Assembly (NCBI RefSeq): GCF_016950255.1
Contig: NZ_JACGFN010000002.1
Coordinates: forward strand, 744,001 to 808,000
Length of the DNA stretch: 64,000 nucleotides
Direction: 5' to 3'
From: Pectobacterium brasiliense
GTDB lineage: Bacteria > Pseudomonadota > Gammaproteobacteria > Enterobacterales > Enterobacteriaceae
How positions within the stretch are numbered: the first letter of the stretch is position 1; the number at the start of each line of letters is the position of its first letter. The position numbers were made by a program, and so were the translations under genes. Under the pieces are notes generated by a model that made no database searches, was not told the DNA's origin, and saw only the letters and a program-made list of their open reading frames with translations. Shown here piece after piece: positions 1 to 8,555 of the stretch.

Positions 1-202
1 GCATTCCTCGATTTTGCTGCCCTGCCAGTTAACGCATCATAACCAATCCGCGATACCCACTCCCACAATAAATGCCACGTCAACAACATGTTAGACGATC
101 GCGATTAGCGAACAGGCTCACATTTCTGACGTTCGCCACAGGAATTTATCCTTTGCGATAACACATCAATGCGATACTCACGCCAGTGGCAACGGGAGAA
201 AA
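1..202. other. Left-edge intergenic sequence
   Basis: No coding frame, strong promoter or clear hairpin is visible here. The only useful signal is a purine-rich GGGAG at about 194-198, which serves as the ribosome binding site of the gene starting at 203/206. Confidence 0.5.
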
Positions 203-1885
203 ATGATGTGGCAACGACGCGCGCTGGAACTTAATACGCAGGATATTTGGCACTGGCAACAGGTCATCTCGGTCGTCGATTACGCCCGTGAACAGGGTTT
301 CAATACGCTGGTGCTGGGGGCGGCGGATTTACTGGATAAGCTGGTGACGCCAGAAGCCTACAATAACGCGCGTTTTGACGATCGCATCAGCAGCCAGCAG
401 CGTTCCCGCTGTGTTTACCTGAATCAGGTCGCGGCGCACTGCCGTGAACAGGGACTAGCGTTATATCTGCAATGCAAAGAGCTGTCCTTTCCCACAGATT
501 TACTGCTCCATCACCCGGAATTACTGGACGACAAACATAGCCTCCGCATGGATACCGATTTTTGGTGCGACTACCTTGCCGCCAAAGTCGAACTGCTGAT
601 GCAGCAGATCCCGAGGCTGAGCGGCCTGCTGCTGGCGATCTCCAACAGCGATAGCCTGCTGCGCTTTTCTGCCCCTTCCGGCGATGCGATCAACGGTGTC
701 GCTCCCGTTACCACGCTCTGGCCGACCAACGCCGACAGCGAGCAGATCTATCATCGCCTATTTTCCGCCGTTGCCCGCGTGATGCACTACCACCAGCGTC
801 ATCTGGTATTACGTGCGTTTCCCGCCAGCCATCAGGATATCGGTAATGTCCTGAACGCCATTCGCACGCTGCCCGAATCGGTCTCCGTCGCCATTAAAGT
901 CACTCCAGAACGCTTCTGGCCGGAGTTTCCCAATAACCCCGCGCTGCTGGACATCAGCGGGCGTGAAGTCTGGGTTGAGCTGGATCTGGCTGGCGAAGAA
1001 GTCGGCTGGGGCAATCTCCCCTTCCTGCGCTACACCGAGGTGCAGGGGCGGCTGCTGTGGTGCCGGGAGAAAAATCCCGCGATTGTCAGCGCACTATGCC
1101 GCATCAGTTGGGAAGGGGTGGATAATCACAGCGTGATCGGCACGCTCAGCGAATTTACGTTATTTGCCTGTTCGCGACTCCTGACTAACCAGACCGCAGC
1201 GGCAAATGAAAGCACGCTGTTCGCACAGTGGCTCATGACGCGCTACCAATGGCAGCCGGACGATACTGTGCTGCATGCGATGCTCGCCTTGTTGGAGCAG
1301 GCTCATCAAGCCATTTCTCTGTCGCTGTATGCGCGTCACCACGTTTTCCATCGCCACAGTCTGCTACCGACCAGCTTTGGTCAGGCGATCTGGAGCCTGT
1401 ACGGTCAGCTCAATCGCAACCACTGGCTACCGGGTTCCGGTCAGGATATTACGTTCGATCCGCAGCATGCAGAGCTGGCTTCACAGAATCTCTATCACAT
1501 TGCGAAAGAGAAAGACGCCGCCTGGCAGCTGGCGGAACAGTGCCAGCAGGCCGCACTGCAATTCTCCCGCGAACACGCGATGCCGGACGCGCTCAGACAG
1601 CGCTGGCAGCAGGAATGGCGCGGGCTGACGCTGTATTGCCGCGCCTTTGTTCACGCGCAGAAAGCCTTCTTTACGCTGCACTACTGCAAACAGGTGGAGA
1701 ACAACTGGACGCTGCGGGAAATCGCCAAAACCAATATTCAGACGCTGTACGGGATTGGGCATGAAATGGAGGATTTCTGCCTGCAACACCGGGATTACCC
1801 GGTGAGCCTGCATGTGATGTTTGATGCCGGGCGTCCACGCGCGTTAGCCGATAGCCTGCAACAGCAGTTGGCTGAACTCACGTAA
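203..1885 (+). CDS. Conserved protein of unknown function, possibly a TIM-barrel glycosidase relative
   Basis: This is a 560-residue soluble protein with no signal peptide or membrane segment. I do not recognise its family. The N-terminal third alternates hydrophobic strands and helices (for example FNTLVLGAADLL near residue 35, then GLALYLQCKELSF and LSGLLLAIS) in a way that suggests a TIM barrel like those of alpha-glucuronidase-type enzymes; that is inference only. The C-terminal third is helical and rich in Gln, Trp and His. Two ATGs lie in tandem (203 and 206), and GGGAG at 194-198 fits the second slightly better. It faces an orphan sugar-binding protein and lies near a GH28 enzyme, so a role in plant oligosaccharide use is plausible but unproven. 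Confidence 0.6.
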   Translation: MMWQRRALELNTQDIWHWQQVISVVDYAREQGFNTLVLGAADLLDKLVTPEAYNNARFDDRISSQQRSRCVYLNQVAAHCREQGLALYLQCKELSFPTDLLLHHPELLDDKHSLRMDTDFWCDYLAAKVELLMQQIPRLSGLLLAISNSDSLLRFSAPSGDAINGVAPVTTLWPTNADSEQIYHRLFSAVARVMHYHQRHLVLRAFPASHQDIGNVLNAIRTLPESVSVAIKVTPERFWPEFPNNPALLDISGREVWVELDLAGEEVGWGNLPFLRYTEVQGRLLWCREKNPAIVSALCRISWEGVDNHSVIGTLSEFTLFACSRLLTNQTAAANESTLFAQWLMTRYQWQPDDTVLHAMLALLEQAHQAISLSLYARHHVFHRHSLLPTSFGQAIWSLYGQLNRNHWLPGSGQDITFDPQHAELASQNLYHIAKEKDAAWQLAEQCQQAALQFSREHAMPDALRQRWQQEWRGLTLYCRAFVHAQKAFFTLHYCKQVENNWTLREIAKTNIQTLYGIGHEMEDFCLQHRDYPVSLHVMFDAGRPRALADSLQQQLAELT

Positions 1886-1967
1886 CGCACCGGCAATCCC
1901 TACATTAATCAATAACGAACGTAATCAGTAACAAACATAATCAATGACGATCTGAGTCAGTCGCTTG

Positions 1968-3260
1968 CTAGCGAATCACCCGTTTCAGAATGCGATCGCC
2001 TGAATTGCTGAAGTTTTTCGCCGATTCTTCCACGCTCTTCTTGCCATAGTCGAGCTGTTCGATGGTTTGCAGGATCAGGCTGGCCAGCTGTGGATCTTCA
2101 AGATACGAGGACACTGGCGTTTGCATCGGTTTTTCTAGCGCCATCGAGAGCCCGGCAACCGACAGATCGTTGGTATCCAGCTTCTGCTTTTCTTCCAGCG
2201 CTTGTCTGGCGATACGGCTGAGCGGAATACCGCGCTCGGTGCCCATCAGCAGCGCGCCTTCAGGATCGTTCATCAGATAATTCAACAACAGCGCCGCCTC
2301 TTTCGGGTGCTTGGTATTTTTACTGATGGCAAACAGCATTGACGGTTTGAAGAACTGCCCGGAGTTATCCGATCCCGGCGTCATGATGTACGGGCCTAGT
2401 TCGAGCTTACTGGGTGCCGCCAGCGGATCGGCGTATTTCTTCACAACCGAAATCCACAGATGGGCCCCACCGTATTCCCCGTTAATCCAGGGGCGAGTTT
2501 CATACATTCCGACTTTGCCGAACGCGTTGTAATACTTCGAAGACGGCATCACATGCTCGTCGATCAAACGCTTATAGAAGCGAAACGCCTCGATCCACTG
2601 CGCCTCGCTGTAGTTAAAGCGTTTGTTCTTTTCATCGATCATGCCGATCTGGTACTTCTGCGTCATGTAATAGTTGATCAGCTCCAGCATGCCTTCACCG
2701 CTGTCCTGCGCAGGTGAAGCAATAGGGAAATAATTATCGCCCAGTTTCTCTTTAAACACCTTGCCCGCATGGAACAGTTCATCCCAGGTGGTGGGATATG
2801 GCAGTTCGGCCTTCTTCCAGGTTTCCGTGTTGTAGTACATCACCAGCGCATTTAGCGAAGTGGAAATCGCGTTCACTTTGCCATCAATCGTCGCGGGTTT
2901 CAGCGCATCTTCGGGGAAATCCTGTAATTTCAGCGTATCGGTCAGCTTATTCAGGTCATAAAAGCCGGTGCCAGTCTTGGAAAAAATCGGCAGCCAGTTC
3001 CAGTTAACCTGTAGCACATCCGGTTCTTCACCGCTGGCAATCTGCGTCGTCAGACGGGATAAGTGCCCATCCCAACCGGTATATTCTGGTTTCACGCTAA
3101 TGTGCGGATACTTTTTCTGAAACGCTTCCAGCGCGGTTAAGGTCGCCTGATGGCGGCTGTTTCCTCCCCACCAGGAGAGGCGTAATTCTACGGGTTCAGC
3201 AGCCTGCGCGAACGAACAGAGCGCAGAGAAGGCGATGACAATCAGTCCAGGTAATCTCAT
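1968..3260 (-). CDS. Periplasmic sugar-binding protein of a CUT1-type ABC transporter
   Basis: This is a 430-residue extracellular solute-binding protein. The chosen ATG at 3260 starts a clean Sec signal peptide (MRLPGLIVIAFSALCSFAQA, cleaved before AEPVELRLSWWGG) and has GGGGGA just upstream; the frame continues 29 codons further up but that extension is polar and unlikely to be translated. The family features are visible: WWGGNSRH at the mature N-terminus, YPHISVKPEYTGWDGHLSRL, and GEEPDVLQVNW. No permease or ATPase gene is next to it, so it is either an orphan or works with a transporter encoded elsewhere. The GH28 and rhi neighbours suggest a pectin-derived oligosaccharide ligand (inference). 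Confidence 0.85.
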   Translation of the reverse strand: MRLPGLIVIAFSALCSFAQAAEPVELRLSWWGGNSRHQATLTALEAFQKKYPHISVKPEYTGWDGHLSRLTTQIASGEEPDVLQVNWNWLPIFSKTGTGFYDLNKLTDTLKLQDFPEDALKPATIDGKVNAISTSLNALVMYYNTETWKKAELPYPTTWDELFHAGKVFKEKLGDNYFPIASPAQDSGEGMLELINYYMTQKYQIGMIDEKNKRFNYSEAQWIEAFRFYKRLIDEHVMPSSKYYNAFGKVGMYETRPWINGEYGGAHLWISVVKKYADPLAAPSKLELGPYIMTPGSDNSGQFFKPSMLFAISKNTKHPKEAALLLNYLMNDPEGALLMGTERGIPLSRIARQALEEKQKLDTNDLSVAGLSMALEKPMQTPVSSYLEDPQLASLILQTIEQLDYGKKSVEESAKNFSNSGDRILKRVIR

Positions 3261-3833
3261 TTTTCCCCCAACGACATTATTATTGTGTTTGTGCGTGTGT
3301 CTGGCGTACTGGTGTGGCGTATGGATGAGAAAGCAGGTCGGGTACATAGCCGTGAATCAAACCATTTCTCGACCCTGACAAGATAGGCAGAACCCTTTTT
3401 ATCGCGCTAGTCAGCACGGCGGGAAAACGTGTGATTTGCGGGGCTGACGGAAGAAATGCGGATGACTGACCGCGTTAGCGAGCGTTTCAACCACACGGCG
3501 TGAGCCCTATGTGACGCGGCAGGGAGGTGCCTCACATCATTAACTGACGCACCACACCAAAAAGAGATTTAATTCACAAATAAGAAACACAAAAACAACA
3601 AAACCGCTCCATGCACGCGGCAAAAGAGAAAAAGCGGCGTAAAAGTGTGATGAAACACACATGGCATAACGCGCCACCACGCCCTCTTCGTTATGCCTTT
3701 CACATTTTCTTGCGCCGCGCGCCGTGCGCTGTGAAGCCCGCTCCAACCTCCGCAGATTTCATCACGGCAGCCACAGCCAAAGGCCAGCAAACGTGCTGCA
3801 ATCGGAGCAGGCTCGATCAGATAGGATAACGCG
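3261..3833. other. 573-bp divergent intergenic region, sugar-binding protein / GH28 gene
   Basis: This region separates two divergent genes and must carry both promoters. The short frames inside it have no ribosome binding site and no family resemblance, so I treat it as noncoding. The only defined site I can propose is a CRP-like sequence at 3646-3661. A KdgR operator would be expected for pectin genes, but I could not identify one with confidence. Confidence 0.5.
3646..3661. promoter_or_regulatory. Candidate CRP site
   Basis: TGTGATGAAACACACA matches the CRP core TGTGA-N6-TCACA with one mismatch in the right half. It lies about 170 bp upstream of the GH28 start. Catabolite control is common for pectinolysis genes, but a single half-perfect match is weak evidence. 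Confidence 0.3.
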
Positions 3834-5168
3834 ATGAAGCACTCTATTCAGTCATACTCCCCCGCTGCCGACGGTATCACGCCGGATACTGCCATCTTTC
3901 AGCAGGCTATCGATCGGATTGCGGCACAGGGTGGCGGCACGCTGACGGTGGAACCGGGGCGCTATCTATTAGGGGGATTACTGCTGCCTTCCAATTTTTG
4001 TCTGCAATTGGAGGCGGGGGCTGTGCTCATCGTCAGCGGTGACTATGAACAGTTTGCGCAGGCTACCACGATCAGCATGGCCGAGCTGTCGCACCGCGCG
4101 TTTCTTTATGCCTACCAACAGCGCAATATCACGATCTGCGGTCAGGGTAAGATCATGGGAAATGCCGACGCCTATTTCTCTGCAGAGCCCGACGCTCAAG
4201 GCTATCGCCTGCCTGCACAGCATCGCCCGCGCATTGTGGTCTTTGAGGATTGCGAACACGTCCGCCTGTGTGATTTTACGATTGAACACGCCCCGATGTG
4301 GACCGTCCATCTGGTCAGCTGTCGCCACGTCATCGTCGAACGGTTGACGATTGATAACGATCTGAGCATGGCAAATACCGATGCGCTGGATCTCGACAGC
4401 TGTCAGCAGGTGCAAATCAGCAACTGCTCGCTGAGCGCCGCCGACGATGCGCTGTGCATCAAAACCACCCATAAGCCGCCACATCTACAACGTAAGGTGC
4501 AGCAGATCGTCATCAGCAATTGTCTGTTACGATCCAAGAGCTGCGCCCTGAAGATCGGCACCGAAACCTTTGCCGATATCGAAGACATTTCCGTCAGCAA
4601 CTGCGCCATTTACGATACCAACCGTGCGATTGGCCTGATCTCACGCGATGGCGGCGCGTTCCGACGCCTACAGTTCAGCAACATCACGTTCCAGTGTGTC
4701 GCCGCGCATCCGTGCCACTGGGGAAAAGCCGATCCGATCTTTATCTCCGTGCGCTATCGCGATCCCACCATTGAGCCGGGCAGGATCGAAGCGGTACAGT
4801 TTTCCCAGATCGCCGGAGTCAGTGAGGGAGCGATTAACCTGCATAGCACGCCCGCAGGCTACATTCGGGATATCCATTTTCATGCCGTGCATCTCGAACA
4901 GCGGCAGAGCGACTCGCCGGAACAGGGCATGTACGATGTGCGTCCGCCCTGCAATCCAGAACGCCCGACGGGTATGGGGCTGGACAATGCGTATCGGGTC
5001 GATCCGGCGACAGGTCGCGCCTTCGGTGTCGACTATTACCCAGGCGGTATGCCCGCGATCTTTGCCCGTGGCGTGCTGAACCTGACCACCAGCCACATGA
5101 CGATCCGCCGTCCCGATCCGCTGCCCTCCGGCTGGCATCACGCCGCGATCGTGCAGCAGGAAGAATAA
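3834..5168 (+). CDS. Glycoside hydrolase family 28 (polygalacturonase-like)
   Basis: This is a 444-residue right-handed beta-helix protein of the pectinase family, which hydrolyses galacturonan or rhamnogalacturonan backbones. The N-terminus has the usual GH28 opening (ADGITPDTAIFQQAIDRIAAQGGG). The catalytic aspartates are in ANTDALDLDS and AADDALCIKT. The usual G-H-G motif is replaced by SKSCALKIGTE, so substrate handling may differ from classical endo-enzymes. There is no signal peptide, which suggests a cytoplasmic enzyme acting on imported oligomers, in keeping with the nearby rhiN/rhiT system. GGATAA upstream of 3834 serves as ribosome binding site. Confidence 0.85.
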   Translation: MKHSIQSYSPAADGITPDTAIFQQAIDRIAAQGGGTLTVEPGRYLLGGLLLPSNFCLQLEAGAVLIVSGDYEQFAQATTISMAELSHRAFLYAYQQRNITICGQGKIMGNADAYFSAEPDAQGYRLPAQHRPRIVVFEDCEHVRLCDFTIEHAPMWTVHLVSCRHVIVERLTIDNDLSMANTDALDLDSCQQVQISNCSLSAADDALCIKTTHKPPHLQRKVQQIVISNCLLRSKSCALKIGTETFADIEDISVSNCAIYDTNRAIGLISRDGGAFRRLQFSNITFQCVAAHPCHWGKADPIFISVRYRDPTIEPGRIEAVQFSQIAGVSEGAINLHSTPAGYIRDIHFHAVHLEQRQSDSPEQGMYDVRPPCNPERPTGMGLDNAYRVDPATGRAFGVDYYPGGMPAIFARGVLNLTTSHMTIRRPDPLPSGWHHAAIVQQEE

Positions 5169-5190
5169 GTGATCCAAGCGACACTTTCGG

Positions 5191-5219
5191 GTAGTATGCG
5201 ACGGTTTTTTGCATACTAT
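5191..5219. promoter_or_regulatory. Inverted repeat upstream of queD
   Basis: TAGTATGC and GCATACTA form an 8-bp dyad around an 11-nt spacer containing a T run. It could be an operator or a weak terminator of the GH28 gene; the sequence does not decide between them. Confidence 0.35.
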
Positions 5220-5262
5220 GTTCTGAGAGCTACTTTTTCAGAACGACACCGGGAACATCGCT

Positions 5263-5625
5263 ATGGTCACTACGCTATTTAAAGATTTTCAGTTTGAAGC
5301 CGCACATCATCTTCCTCACGTACCAGACGGCCACAAATGCGGACGGCTGCATGGGCACTCTTTCATGGTGAGACTGGAAATTACCGGTGAAGTGGATCCG
5401 TATACCGGCTGGGTGATGGATTTCTCCGAGCTGAAAGCCGCGTTCAAACCTACATGGGAACGATTGGATCATCACTATCTGAATGAGATCCCCGGTCTGG
5501 AAAACCCGACCAGCGAAGTGCTGGCGCACTGGATCTGGCACCAGTTGAAACCGACATTACCGCTGCTCAGCGCCGTGATGGTGAAAGAAACCTGCACCGC
5601 TGGCTGCGTCTATAGAGGTGAGTAA
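5263..5625 (+). CDS. queD: 6-carboxy-5,6,7,8-tetrahydropterin synthase QueD
   Basis: QueD converts dihydroneopterin triphosphate to 6-carboxytetrahydropterin in the preQ0/queuosine pathway. At 120 residues it matches the E. coli enzyme. The zinc-binding histidines are visible in [24 protein letters not shown] at the N-terminus, the catalytic Cys is in [10 protein letters not shown], and [14 protein letters not shown] sequence ([10 protein letters not shown]) follows. It is convergent with queE, which catalyses the next step; the two are close on the E. coli chromosome too. Confidence 0.95.
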   Translation: MVTTLFKDFQFEAAHHLPHVPDGHKCGRLHGHSFMVRLEITGEVDPYTGWVMDFSELKAAFKPTWERLDHHYLNEIPGLENPTSEVLAHWIWHQLKPTLPLLSAVMVKETCTAGCVYRGE

Positions 5626-5709
5626 CAATGAAGTAGTGGTGCTGTAGTCTGGCGTGAGCATCCCTCCCTCACGCCGCTACGATTGGTCGCTATTATCAGT
5701 AAATGAATA

Positions 5710-6381
5710 TCAGGCGATATTCAGGTACTTATGTGTCTGCATAGACAGCCGCCAGTTGCGGGCGATGCAGGTCGCGATACACAGTTTGGTCGCATCGTCT
5801 TTCTGGCTGATCGGCTGTAGCGCCACAATCCGCGGCTTATCATCATCAAGCCGCGCCAGTAATGCATCCAACGCCTCAATGTCACGCTCACGCGCCACCG
5901 GATGTTTTATTTCATCCGCCCGTTGCAGCGCCTGATCGAGCACTTTCATACCGCCGCGCATATTCACTTTCGGCGATACCGTCACCCAGGTTTTTGGCGA
6001 ACAGCGCACGTCATGGGTGCCGCTGGTTTCGATCTGGCAACTAAAGCCCTGCTTTTCCAGCTGTAGCGTCAGCGGTGCCAAATCGTGGATGCAGGGTTCA
6101 CCGCCGGTGATCACAATGTGGCGCGCCGTGTAGCCTTGCTGCACCATCAGCGCCAGAATATCGTCCGCGCTCGCCGCCCCCCAGGCATCACTTTCTTCCG
6201 TTTTTACCAGCACCTGATCCAATGAGGTTTCCCGCTCTGCCAGTTTGTCCCAGGTGTGTTTGGTATCGCACCAGCTACAGCCGACCGGGCAGCCTTGCAG
6301 GCGCACAAACACCGCCGGCACACCGGTAAAATAGCCTTCGCCCTGTAACGTCTGGAACATTTCATTAATCGGGTACTGCAT
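5710..6381 (-). CDS. queE: 7-carboxy-7-deazaguanine synthase QueE (radical SAM)
   Basis: QueE rearranges carboxytetrahydropterin to 7-carboxy-7-deazaguanine. The 223-residue length equals that of E. coli QueE when the ATG at 6381 is used (MQYPINEMFQTLQGEGYFTG); a start three codons upstream is possible but not needed. The radical-SAM cluster cysteines are in GCPVGCSWCDTKHTW, and the SAM-binding GGEP follows in VITGGEPCIHD. Directly upstream lies the end fragment of a palindromic repeat (6415-6442). Confidence 0.95.
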   Translation of the reverse strand: MQYPINEMFQTLQGEGYFTGVPAVFVRLQGCPVGCSWCDTKHTWDKLAERETSLDQVLVKTEESDAWGAASADDILALMVQQGYTARHIVITGGEPCIHDLAPLTLQLEKQGFSCQIETSGTHDVRCSPKTWVTVSPKVNMRGGMKVLDQALQRADEIKHPVARERDIEALDALLARLDDDKPRIVALQPISQKDDATKLCIATCIARNWRLSMQTHKYLNIA

Positions 6382-6414
6382 GGTTTTCACTGTCTCTCTC
6401 GCTTAAAAATGCAG

Positions 6415-6442
6415 TATACCCTAAATCATTCGCGTTGCAGGA
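6415..6442 (+). repeat. End fragment of the 127-bp palindromic repeat
   Basis: These 28 bases match the left end of the element at 41542-41668 with 3 mismatches. No right end is recognisable downstream, so it looks like a decayed or truncated copy. Confidence 0.6.
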
Positions 6443-6583
6443 CGTCAGCAATGCGCTAACAAATCTGGCTGGAACACACGACATCGGGGACAGTTGAGTA
6501 ATTTGGCCCGTGCGTCATAATCAATCTGTTGTTACGACTTCACCTGCTTTCATATGTTTCATTATTAACAAGGAAAAGAATAA

Positions 6584-7567
6584 ATGAAGTTATTGAAACC
6601 TCTAGCCCTATTACTCGTCTCGTGTGCCTTTGTGCCTGCATTTACTCAGGCACAGGATATCGCGCAGATTAAAACGCAGCCGGGTTATTACCGCATGATG
6701 CTGGGCCAGTTCGAAATTACCGCGCTGTCTGACGGCACCAATACCATGCCGATGGATAAGCTGTTACAGCGCACGCCACCGGAAAAAATCACCGAACTGC
6801 TGGCAGAAAAAGCGCTGACGCCGCAGGTGGAAACCTCTATCAACGCCTATTTGGTCAATACCGGCAAACACCTGATTCTAATCGACACCGGTAACGGCAA
6901 GCAGAGCAATCCTACGGTCGGAAAAGTGCTGCCGAACCTGATTGCGGCGGGCTACAAACCTGAACAGGTCGATACCGTATTGATGACCCACCTGCACGGC
7001 GACCATTTTGGCGGTCTGGTGCAGGACAATAAACTCAGCTACCCGAATGCCACCGTGTATGTCAGCCAGCCAGAAACCGACTTCTGGCTCAGCCCGGATA
7101 ATCTGAAGAACGCGCCAGAGAACAGAAAATCCGCGTTCCAACGCGTGCAAAGTACCTTTGATGTCATTCGCAAAGAGAACAAGCTGAAAACGTTCCCGGC
7201 TCAACAGACAACACTGCTGCCCGGTGTCACCGCGATCCCAAGCCCAGGACATACGCCGGGGCACACGTCTTTTCTGATCGAGAGCGAAGGCAAAAAGCTG
7301 CTGGCATGGGGAGACATCATTCATGCGGAAGCGGTGCAAATGAGCTTACCGGCCACCACCATCAGCTTTGACTCAAATATGGATCAGGCAACGGAATCTC
7401 GTAATAAAGCGCTGGCCGACGCCGCCAGTCAGGGTTACTGGGTTGCTGGCGCTCACCTGCCCTTCCCCGGCATCGGCCACGTGGGTACGCGTCTGGAACG
7501 CAACGGCACCACCAACGGCTACCGCTGGCTTCCGGCGAATTACAGCGTGGCGGGGTTAAAGAACTAG
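6584..7567 (+). CDS. Exported metallo-beta-lactamase-fold hydrolase
   Basis: This is a 327-residue protein of the MBL superfamily. A Sec signal peptide (residues 1-23, cleaved after FTQA) predicts periplasmic location. The metal-binding motif THLHGDHFGG (H136, H138, D140, H141) is intact, and GHTPGHTSF and WGDIIH give the later ligands. The substrate cannot be read from sequence; members of this branch include lactonases and other hydrolases, and it is not an obvious beta-lactamase. The stop is 8 bp from the next gene's start, so the two form an operon. Confidence 0.85.
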   Translation: MKLLKPLALLLVSCAFVPAFTQAQDIAQIKTQPGYYRMMLGQFEITALSDGTNTMPMDKLLQRTPPEKITELLAEKALTPQVETSINAYLVNTGKHLILIDTGNGKQSNPTVGKVLPNLIAAGYKPEQVDTVLMTHLHGDHFGGLVQDNKLSYPNATVYVSQPETDFWLSPDNLKNAPENRKSAFQRVQSTFDVIRKENKLKTFPAQQTTLLPGVTAIPSPGHTPGHTSFLIESEGKKLLAWGDIIHAEAVQMSLPATTISFDSNMDQATESRNKALADAASQGYWVAGAHLPFPGIGHVGTRLERNGTTNGYRWLPANYSVAGLKN

Positions 7568-7575
7568 GTATCAGA

Positions 7576-8322
7576 ATGGCGTTCATTACGTTAATTACTG
7601 GCGGTTCGCGCGGCATTGGCCGCGCAACCGCGTGCTATCTGGCAGGAAAAGGCCACAAGATTTGTATCGGGTATCGCACCCGGCAGGACAGTGCGAATAG
7701 CATTCTCGACGAGATTCGCGCAAGTGGCGGGACGGCCATCGCTGTTCAGGTCGATATCGCCGATGAAGAGCAGGTTATCGAGCTTTTTAAGCGGACGGAT
7801 AAAGAACTTGGCTGCCTCACCGGTCTGGTGAATAACGCCGCGATGCTGAAACCTCAAGCCACTATTGAACAGCTTGATGCTGTGCGGCTTAACGATATTT
7901 TTGCCACCAACACGGTGGGCAGCTTTCTCTGTGCCCGGGAAGCGGTCAAGCGTATGGCGTTCCGTCATGGCGGAAAAGGCGGGGCTATCGTCAACGTGTC
8001 ATCCGCCGCTGCACGGCTGGGTTCACCGCATGAATATATTGATTATGCGGCGTCAAAAGGCGCGCTTGATACGCTGACGATTGGCTTATCGTTGGAAGTC
8101 GCCGATCAGGGCATTCGAGTGAACGCCGTGCGTCCCGGTTTTATCTATACCGATATGCACGCTGACGGCGGCGAACCGGCAAGAGTGGATCGCATCAAGC
8201 ACTCGCTCCCCATGAAACGGGGCGGTCACCCGATGGAAGTCGCACAGGCAATAGGCTGGCTGTTATCGGACGAGGCGTCCTATGTCACAGGGAATTTTAT
8301 CGATTTAGCTGGCGGGAAATAG
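7576..8322 (+). CDS. Short-chain dehydrogenase/reductase
   Basis: This is a 248-residue classical SDR that probably uses NADP(H) to oxidise or reduce a small carbonyl or alcohol. Visible motifs are the cofactor loop TGGSRGIG near residue 8, NNAA near residue 85, the catalytic Ser at about 142-143 (NVSSAA), and Y157-x3-K161 (YAASK). The C-terminal GNFIDLAGGK is typical. The basic residue in YRTRQ after the second strand favours NADP. It follows the exported hydrolase by 8 bp. Its substrate is not predictable. Confidence 0.88.
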   Translation: MAFITLITGGSRGIGRATACYLAGKGHKICIGYRTRQDSANSILDEIRASGGTAIAVQVDIADEEQVIELFKRTDKELGCLTGLVNNAAMLKPQATIEQLDAVRLNDIFATNTVGSFLCAREAVKRMAFRHGGKGGAIVNVSSAAARLGSPHEYIDYAASKGALDTLTIGLSLEVADQGIRVNAVRPGFIYTDMHADGGEPARVDRIKHSLPMKRGGHPMEVAQAIGWLLSDEASYVTGNFIDLAGGK

Positions 8323-8373
8323 ACGCAACCTATGCAGGTTCCCACCGCTTAGCCTGTCTATTAATCACATTGG

Positions 8374-8517
8374 TATGCAGATTAAGAGGGGCTTTCGTGC
8401 GCCATACTACGGTAATTCATGTTGCGCTATGTACAAACGCCCTGCGTCGGGCGCGTATACGGTATCGCATATGAATAGCGACGGTGTGGCGCACGAAACT
8501 GCCCCTTAGCCAGCATA
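8374..8517. mobile_element. MITE-like element with 34-bp terminal inverted repeats
   Basis: The ends 8374-8407 and 8484-8517 are near-perfect inverted copies, sharing TATGC at the tips and TTTCGTGCGCCA internally. The 144-bp element encodes nothing. It sits between convergent SDR and rhiN genes. A shortened relative is at 35011-35096. Confidence 0.65.
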
Positions 8518-8555
8518 ACCGATATGACTAAGAGGCAACGCTCGCGTTAACCCAA

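Noticed and set aside
3540..3829. Short overlapping frames in the GH28 upstream region
   Set aside because: No ribosome binding sites, no family match, and they overlap on both strands.
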